Of a stretch of DNA of 64,000 nucleotides, positions 56,595 to 64,000 are shown piece by piece. Where the stretch lies: contig CM073515.1 in the NCBI GenBank assembly GCA_037074615.1, positions 19,429,001 to 19,493,000 on the forward strand, in the 5' to 3' direction. The position numbers and the translations under genes were made by a program. The notes under the pieces are model-generated. The model made no database searches and was not told where the DNA came from. It saw only the letters and a program-made list of their open reading frames with translations. The stretch is from Leucaena leucocephala (lineage: Eukaryota; Streptophyta; Magnoliopsida; Fabales; Fabaceae). Numbering within the stretch: position 1 is the stretch's first letter; each line of letters begins with the position of its first letter.

Positions 56595-59170
56595 GTTTTT
56601 GTATCAAATTTTACGGATAAATAGAGAATATAATTTGAGCCATAAATATTCCTTAGAATTCTGATTTAAGGTCCGAATAAATTAATATTAATTTCTGAAT
56701 TCTAGAGATTAGTATAATATCTTTTAGACCTCATAATCAGATAAAATTTTGTAGTAAATTTTTATAAGTAATATAAGAATTTATGAAACTAGCATAAGCT
56801 AAAAAGGAGTACTGTAAAATTAATTAGATAATTTAAGGTAAAATAAGACATCGATAAAGGATATAAAGAAACATATAGAATTTTTATCAAGACTTTTGAA
56901 TCTTGCAAGAAATTCATTTTACATTAGAATGAATTTATAAAAATTTCATAAATAATAAAATAATGTTATATAATTTATCTCAAAATGCTTAGAGAATTGT
57001 TAGAAGCCAAATGGAATTTTTTACACTATTTTATGAATTAATAAAAGGAAAGAAAGAAAGGAAAGTTCATGGAAGGTGCAAATGGCATAAGGTGGCATTG
57101 TGAGGTGTCTTGTGGACTTCACACTCCCTCCACATGGTGCCAAGACAAGAAGAAAATGATTATCCCATGAAATCAATTATATTAAAATAATATAAGAATT
57201 TAGTTAATGATGATTAAGAAATTAATCAACCAATCATATGCAAAATTAAGGCTATGTAATAACTACAGAATGGAAGGATATTTTGGTCCCAAGATGTCAA
57301 GATTCTTCCCATAAGTACCCCTCTTATGAAGCCAAGAATGAAGCCTTTTTGGCTTGAGGAAATTCTTGAAAAATGAAGACTCAACAAGGCAATTTAAAGA
57401 AGAAATCCAAGGTACTTTGATCCAAGAAAGCTAAGGCATAAGGTAAGCAATCTTCCTCATCGTTATATATATGCTGTGGAAGGTGAAACTTGGGTTTTAA
57501 TGGTTAGAAAATGGATTTTTTTCGTGATCCTTATGCTGGCTAAAATTTAAGAATAAAGGAAGAAAAGGAAGACTAAGCTAGAATCATGTAATTAGCACTT
57601 AGATAAGTTAGATTTAATGATTAGTTATTGAATTAAGTTATGTTATTGACTTTGCTATTGATGGAAGGCATTTGGCCTAGGGCTGTTTTGGAACAAGGAA
57701 GTTGAATTCCAATGATCTAATACTTCCATTGAATTCAAATGATGATTAAGCATAGGATTGAATAAGATTGGAACTTTGGAAGCATTAGAATTAGAAAATA
57801 GAATTGTAAAACCCTCTCTATTACTATTCATATGCACGAACAGTGATGTTAATTTCATAATTTTGATGCTTCCAATGGTTTTAAAATGAAAAATTACATA
57901 GGATTAAGTACAGAAACAAGTATTGGAAGCATTGGAATTAAAATAAGAATTTTTGGAAATAAAGAGGGCATATTTCATTCTATCCAGATCAAAGGCAATA
58001 GCTGGAATTTTGAAATTATGAGTTTATAAATGAATTCAAAAGGTGAAATTGTGTATGGTAAAGTCAAGGCACAAATTAATTCAAAAGGCAAGACAATTAA
58101 CCACAAACTAAGAAATTTAGGGGTTAATTGATTAAGTTCAATGTCCTTATATGCTAGTTGAATTGGATTATGATGAAGGAAGGGATGAATATGTGATGTT
58201 TAGGCTTTGTTTTGTGGACTCAAGAGGGCAGTCACTTAGCAAAGGAAGAGGACAAGGAAAAGAATAAAAGGAAATAAAGCAATAAGGTAGTGAACTATCC
58301 TAAACTTGTATGTGTTGGATGTTATGCTTAGTTATACTATGGTTTTGTTAAATTGTGTTGCATATATGTATATGGTTGAAGCTCTATTTCTATGATTAAT
58401 TTGGGCAAGTGTATTTCATATGTTACATGGAAGCATGCATATTACATAATGTTGACACAATCACAAGCAAGAACAAGCTTTTTTATTGAAGCAAACATTG
58501 TTTAGTCCTATTTGCTTATGAAATTTCCCCAAAAATCTTACCCCCTCCATATCCCAATCATAGCAGGAGTTTCACATAAAGAAGGAGATGAAGATGTATG
58601 AAGAAGATATAGGAATTAGTTGCATGTTTAAAGTGTATATGTATGTAAAGTTAATTGTTGAAATTTGTCACTGTGAACAATAACTCAGGATGAAGCATGG
58701 CATTTGAGATGTAATTAAAAGTAGTAAAAGTTGGAATAAATATATAAAATTTTATGGACATTTAGTTAATATGTCGAGCTTCATTTTGACAGCAAGAAAT
58801 TCCTTATTCCGATGTGAATACAAAGTGAATGAATTTTGAAAATTTGGGGACCTGAAACTGTTTGCTAGAATTTTTGAAAATATGAACAATTATTTTGACT
58901 ATTAAACTGTACTAATTGGCTAAGCATTTGGTCTAAAATTTATTTTTCCATTAAAGTACATGTTAGCTTTGTGTATCTTTTTGAACCACTTCATTTCAAT
59001 ATTTCTATAAGTAGTTATGATTTTTTTAAGTTCATCACTTAATCTGGAATTACCATATGACAGTACGTGTAAAGCTTAGAAATTCTAGATTTTGTAATTG
59101 AACTTCAATGGATATGTGGTTCTAAATTCTACTTAATAGTCCCTAAGACATACAAAAGTAAAGTGTTATA
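56595..59170 (+). repeat. Family B 5' LTR, left-truncated
   Basis: It begins within the LTR at sequence matching about 63595 of the 3' LTR (TTTxGTATCAAATTTTAC vs TTTAGTCCCAAATTTTAC), so roughly 300 bases of the U3 start are missing. It ends AAGTGTTATA. The promoter context has decayed to ATAAGTACCCCTC at about 57313. It carries the conserved ATGCACGAACAGTG box (about 57832). Confidence 0.8.
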
Positions 59171-59174
59171 TTTT

Positions 59175-59187
59175 TGGTTTTAGAGCA
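59175..59187 (+). promoter_or_regulatory. Decayed primer-binding site
   Basis: TGGTTTTAGAGCA against the initiator-Met site TGGTATCAGAGCA, four bases after the LTR end. Confidence 0.7.
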
Positions 59188-59531
59188 AAGTTTCTAGCAT
59201 CAGATAAGATAGTTTCCAAACCCTAAACCTAAGTAGTTAACATTATGTTAAGGTTATGGTACTTAGTGAGAAAGCCAGTATCATTTAAGTTTGAATCTTA
59301 AGTGAACCAATAATATCTCCTCCTTATGATTGGTTAACTATTAAAGTAGGATTCATATAAGGAAGCTTAGGAAGAGAATGTTTAGAGAAAGGTATGCTTA
59401 AGTCATGCCAGAAAGGTGTTTAGGTTGTGACTTATTTATACAAAGAAGTTAGGTCGCGATGAGTTAGGACATAGGTCACAACGAATATTCACATAGGCAT
59501 TTTATTAGTGACAAAAGAAGACCATTGGCGA

Positions 59532-59843
59532 TTACAGAGGAATACATAATAATTTGGTTGCTATGTATCAAGTGAGTTAAATGCAACGAAATAACCTAAA
59601 GGAGGTTAGTCATTGCAAGCTAGTGTGGCGGACGCGACTAAATGTGACAGTGACCCTCAGATGGGTATGTTGTGTTATACTCTATCCTTACAGAGGAATA
59701 CATAATAATTTGGTTGCCATGTATCAAGTGAGTTAAATGCAATGACATAACCTAAAGGAGGTTAGTCATTGTAAGCTAGTGTGGCGGACGCGACTAAATG
59801 TGATAGTGACCCTCAGATGGGTATGTTGTGTTATACTCTATCC
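59532..59843. repeat. 156-bp tandem duplication in family B leader
   Basis: The units start TTACAGAGGAATACATAATA at 59532 and 59688 and differ at only about five positions. Each includes GGCGGACGCGACTAAATGTG, which resembles the AGTCGCGACTAAA box of the Athila-like element. The minus-strand family B element has no second copy, so this is a recent local event. Confidence 0.9.
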
Positions 59844-60299
59844 TTGCAACCTTACGAGATAGTCTTTAAGGATGTAGTTATAGTAGACTTGTCTTAGTCA
59901 ACCAATACCATAGGGGTCTCGTGTTTCTTAACACGGTATAGTTAGACTAAATGGAACAGTGACGGGGAACAGTTTCCTTCTACTGATAGGGACAACAACT
60001 GACCAGCCTAAGGTCAAAGAAGTTGACTAGTCTAAGATCAAGAAAGCTAAGATAGAAGAGTTAGTTTAAGATAACTCTAGAGGAACTACAAATAATCATT
60101 TTATGAACCTAAAATCCCTAGGAGCAAATATTAGATTCTATGGGAACGATATGAATAAAAGTGCCAACCTTATTGAAGTTAATCAGCTATATGTTTAGTA
60201 CAGGGTACATGCAAGCTAGATGTAAGAGGCTCTAGAATACAAAAGATGAACTTAAGAAGGCACTTAAAAATAGATCCTTTAAAACATAGTCAAGAGCTG

Positions 60300-61150
60300 A
60301 TCTACACTGTGAAAGACTTTGTTAGGCTAGTCTTTCCTACATAAAAGGTTTAGAAGTATAAGATTAAGACTTGCCTAGAGATATGCCTAGCAAATGGCCT
60401 AAGACAAGAGCTATTGTTCTTGAGATAGAGAAATCCCATAATGAAGGAAACCGTAGACCCAGTGTGGATTACTCCAGATAGCACGAGTAACAGAAGCAGA
60501 TGATAGATAAAGCTCTAGTAACTTAGGTTCGCCAAGAACAAGAAAGAGATATTACTATCACGATAGCCATAACAACAGTTGTTGTTGATTTATGATGATT
60601 ACAAAGAGGAATCAATAAAGAGCTATAGTCCAGACAGGAATAGATCGAACTAGCAGATAGTTAGGATCTGCTGAAGAATGAGAGAGTATACAACTATGGA
60701 ATTATAATTCTATAAGTATAATATGGTTGCAATCAAAGGTGAATTAAATGCCAAGCAACACATAGGTGGACAAATGGTTTGGAAGAAATTTCTAAAGAGA
60801 TGAAATGTCCTACAGAAAGAAAGGAATTGTTAGCCAATTGCCAGTTAGAGAAAGATATAAAGAAATAGTAGAAAGCTATAGAAGTTACTCTATGAAGACA
60901 AAAAATAATCTGCTTACCTAGGAATCTTTTCTTGAACAAATTTATGAGAAACATTCTTCTCAGTCAGATATAAATGACCGTGAGGTTAAGTTAAAGTATT
61001 AAACCAGGGTAAGAGAAACTCTTTGATAGATACTTAACCGAGTTCATCCATGTGCACACTTAAAGTTGAATGACTAAGAAGTTAACCACAGATTGAATTA
61101 TGTGATGTAAAAAAGATTTTTTCCCAGGCAAGTGCAGAAGTTCAACAAAG
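60300..61150 (+). pseudogene. Family B gag pseudogene (plus-strand copy)
   Basis: The translation in pieces gives WTNGLEEISKEMKCPTERKE, LLANCQLEKDIKK before two stops where W-W is expected, then ESFLEQIYEKHSSQSDINDR and EFIHVHT. These are the order and motifs of the Ty3/gypsy gag capsid domain (W-x-LExIFxxMxC; YxLExDAxxWW; FxxxFxxxYF). It aligns with 29215-29400 of the minus-strand element. Around 60436 it shares CCCATAATGAAGG with the gag relic at 14299. No zinc knuckle was recognised after it. Confidence 0.65.
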
Positions 61151-63287
61151 TGGTAGAGGCATACAATATTATAGAGAGAAACGTGCGATACCCAGAAAAG
61201 ATAAAGGCAAAGAAGTCATGTGAATAAACCAAGAGATAATATAGATTAATGATTGGTAAGTGAAAGAGACAAGTGACTCAAGTGCCAGCCATTTGTTTAT
61301 AATGAATGTATAGGGCAATTAGAGTTTCTTGTTAGTTTTCCATTTTTCCCATTGGCATAAGGGTAATAGCTTAATGCATGTTTAAATAGTTTAAACAGTC
61401 GTGCCTAGCATGTACATTGTGGATCTACTTTAGCCCTGATAAGTTTACTTATACCTATTTGAGAAGGTCTTGATAAAGCACAAATAGAACTTAAAAGGAT
61501 TGTTGGTTGGCTAGAGAATTAATAACACCTAAGAAAATGGTACTGGTAAATAAAAATAGTCTTGGTAAATTATCAATAGTGATTACCAACTATGTAGAGA
61601 TAACTTAGTCTTGCGGTTCAAAGTTTGCTAGAGATGAGGATACAGTATAACAAAATTACAGTGGATTCTAAAGGATTGTAGTATATCCTAATATGGCTAC
61701 CAAATATATTGTTCTAGGGTGACAGTAAATCTTAAAGTGGCTGACGGTAGATCACAGTAGATCCTAAATGTCACAATAGGCTTAGCCTAAGAAAATTTGC
61801 TGAGCCATATATAAAAGGATACAATATCCCTTTGGAAAGATGACGACCAGGGATTTGGTGAACTGCTTAATTTGTGTATTAATGCAAAGAAAATACCCAT
61901 GATTGTGTTCTAAACAACCTTGTCATTGATTAGGCATAGTCAAATTCTCTTATAATTAACAAAAGAGGACAATGACCAGTTGGATCTATAAGTTATAAAT
62001 AAGAAGTAATTAGATTAGTTCAGATATAAGAAAAATCTCCTATGATATGAAAGCATATGGAGTTTTGATAGACTAATCCCTATAAGGTTATGGATAAGGA
62101 TATAAATGAGGTTATAGATAAGAAATCGAAAGCAGGTAAGCAATAAGAAAGTACCTAGAATAACATATAGTTTCATGAAGTGGGACAGTCATTTATAATA
62201 TGATTAGGGTTACTTAGGTATTTCTACAAGCTTATGAATACAATACTCAGGGCTATTTCTTATGGTAGGGTTACAACAAGTACCAAGAGATTGGTAGTGT
62301 TATAACTCTATCAAGAGTTATGGTATAAAGTAAGAATAACATATAATATTAGAGAGATGGCTTTCATATAGCTCTTACAATAAGAGTTGGATTTGAAACA
62401 GATGGTTCTTAGATAAAGGTAGATTTAGATAAGTTAATATCACTCTTCAGATAAGAGTTAAATCTAATACAGATTGTTCCTTTGATAGAGCATAGATTTA
62501 TATAGGAAGTTATCATATCATACTATAGTAATAGAAGGCAATTGTATTTACCTATGGCTAGGCCATGATTGCACATGATAACTGCCTATGGTAAGCCATA
62601 GTAAAGTAAGAAAGCAAAAAAGCACTCCTGAGTAAAAGAGAGATTAAGTGAAGTTTTGATTACTAAGATGAGCTATGGAACATAGTGATGGAAAATTATC
62701 TGTTGAGTTATAAACAATATGGGAGTAGCTAACCCGATAACTTAGTTCATTAGTTAAAGTCTTTCAGAAGAATTATAGTTGATCCTAACATGATTCATAG
62801 GGGAGTATTATCCCAAAATCCAATAGTTCCTAAAAAGGGTTAGGATGACAGTGGGTGATTATAAGTCATGAAACAACCTAGCCTAAGTACAGGATAATGT
62901 GAATCATGAATGGGAGAGTATCCATAATGTTTCTAGGTAGCTACTAGACTAAACTTAGTTTCTCTTAAATGAAGATGGAGTCCAAGTATAAATATGAGTA
63001 TTGGCTTTCAAAAGTTTGTAGGAGTATGCCTGAGAAACAGAAAAGAGAACCCCATATATCTTAAGAATAGACAAGTATGAACAAATAAATCTTCTAGATG
63101 AGGATGAAGAAATTAAAAGGCTAAGGAGCCCAAAGAATATGGTCTATGGAAAAATAAAGTTAGAACATAGTTATATGAGAAACAATATGTTAGGGGCTCA
63201 TAGCCATATGAAGTGTAATATAGCCCTAACTCAGTAGCACACTTAACTGGAAAGTGCTTAGGTCAGAAAAATATAGAAATGGTTGAC
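61151..63287 (+). other. Family B interior, 3' non-coding part
   Basis: 2.1 kb with stops in all frames and no recognised protein. It contains boxes like CACAGTAGATCCTAAA (61655-61790) matching the reverse of 28036-28160, and several ATAAGAGTT repeats (about 62310-62450). No convincing polypurine tract remains before the 3' LTR. Confidence 0.55.
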
Positions 63288-64000
63288 TGTCATATCCCCA
63301 ATTTTCTTATCTGATGTATATGTACATTTTATATGTAATCAACATGAGATTCTTGAAGTAAACTATATTAGATTGAGAAAGGAAATAAAGGGACTGGTAA
63401 CTAAGGAAAATTAATGACCTAAATAAAATTTAGAAAAGGTTTAAGGCCAAAACTAAAGGTACAGACAAAAGTTGGCCCCAAAAGTGTAATTATCAAAAGT
63501 TAAGGGACTTAAATGTAATTTATCAAAAGTTCAAGGGCAAAAATGTAATTATGAGAAAGTTGAGCCGAAAAAGGCCTAAAACTGCCTGAAAACATTTTAG
63601 TCCCAAATTTTACCAGCAAGTAGAGAAAATTATTTTGATCATTTCAACGCAATACAAATTTTTGATTTGAGGTCCCCATTATCCCCATTAATTGATATGA
63701 ATTCCTGAAGTTAGGAAAAATTATTATAGTATTTTTTGGACCTCAGAATTAGATGAAACTTTACAGTAAATTCCTATAATTAATATGAGAATTTATAAAA
63801 TTGATAAGGTCAGAAAAGGAATATTGTAGAATTTTTAAGGGAATTTACAGTGTAATAAAATACCCAATAAATACATTCGAGAGAGGTTATCAGGATTTGT
63901 GCCATAAAGGCAATGGACCCATATCAAAGCCCAAAATGGTGTCCCAGAGGCCCAGTGAGGTGATTGGATAGTTGATTAGGCTAGAGCCCAGAGCCAACCC
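63288..64000 (+). repeat. Family B 3' LTR, start only
   Basis: It begins TGTCATATCCCC and runs to the window end. It includes the U3 tandem array (about 63480-63555) and the TTTTAGTCCCAAATTTTACC stretch found in all copies. It continues outside the window. Confidence 0.9.

Larger units (their letters stand above)
56595..64000 (+). mobile_element. Second family B element, plus strand, truncated at both window-visible ends
   Basis: 5' LTR 56595-59170 (left part missing), primer site 59175-59187, interior 59188-63287 with a gag remnant, 3' LTR from 63288 to beyond the window. The interior is about 4.1 kb, similar to the 4.45 kb of the minus-strand element, and likewise shows no recognisable pol. 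Sequence is more decayed than the minus-strand copy. Confidence 0.85.

Noticed and set aside
57655..57858. 67-codon minus-strand frame in the 56595 LTR
   Set aside because: Non-coding LTR sequence; equivalent positions in other copies are not open in the same frame.
1..64000. Possibility of an integrated plant pararetrovirus or a host gene
   Set aside because: No movement-protein, coat-protein or caulimovirus-type motif was seen, and RT is of copia type with LTRs. No exon-like series of frames with splice sites matched a plant gene family.

Overview
This window reads as plant (probably dicot) heterochromatic, intergenic DNA. It is AT-rich, has no long open frame, and almost every stretch can be assigned to a decayed transposable element. 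The LTR-retrotransposon primer sites, the TNP2-type CACTA transposase remnant and the Ty1/copia and Athila-type Ty3/gypsy proteins are all plant types. I find no supportable host gene, tRNA, rRNA or other functional RNA. All coding matches are pseudogenes broken by stops, frameshifts and nested insertions.

Layout. 1-1.9 kb: unclassified repeat DNA with a perfect hairpin and an 88-bp tandem duplication. 1.9-3.56 kb: a CACTA (En/Spm) fragment with subterminal repeats and a TNP2 pseudogene. 3.69-14.06 kb: an Athila-like Ty3/gypsy element (5-bp duplication TATAC, tRNA-Asp-type primer site, gag and protease remnants, no RT or integrase). It sits inside an older gypsy gag relic (3.58-3.69 and 14.07-15.0 kb) and itself carries an insertion in its 5' LTR. 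15.0-44.0 kb: one minus-strand Ty1/copia element (copia A), split by four insertions of a single other family, here called family B. 44.0-45.6 kb: a diverged family-B-like LTR. 45.75-56.6 kb: relics of two more copia elements (LTR piece C and copia B), the second interrupted by an Athila LTR piece and a family-B solo LTR. 56.6-64.0 kb: a second family-B element with internal region on the plus strand, running off the window end.

Family B dominates. It has ~3.3-kb LTRs (TGTCATATCC...GTTACA), an initiator-Met primer site, a TATAAATAC promoter box, and a 4.1-4.45-kb interior in which I can recognise only gag. It therefore looks like a non-autonomous, gag-only or LARD-like family. Five or more copies are solo LTRs with exact or near-exact 5-bp target duplications, and several split copia reading frames whose two halves still match on either side. 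One copy (15.3-21.75 kb) has been internally amplified into a 6.45-kb composite LTR.

The most unusual signals are: palindromic AGTCGYGACT boxes scattered through the Athila-like element; arrays of ATCGAT palindromes in copia LTRs that differ between copies (TTATCGATAA versus TTAATCGATTAA); repeated TGAACAGT boxes in family B LTRs; and a 205-bp GC-richer tail included inside a target-site duplication at 4.2-7.8 kb. Boundaries supported by duplications are accurate to the base; other boundaries are approximate.
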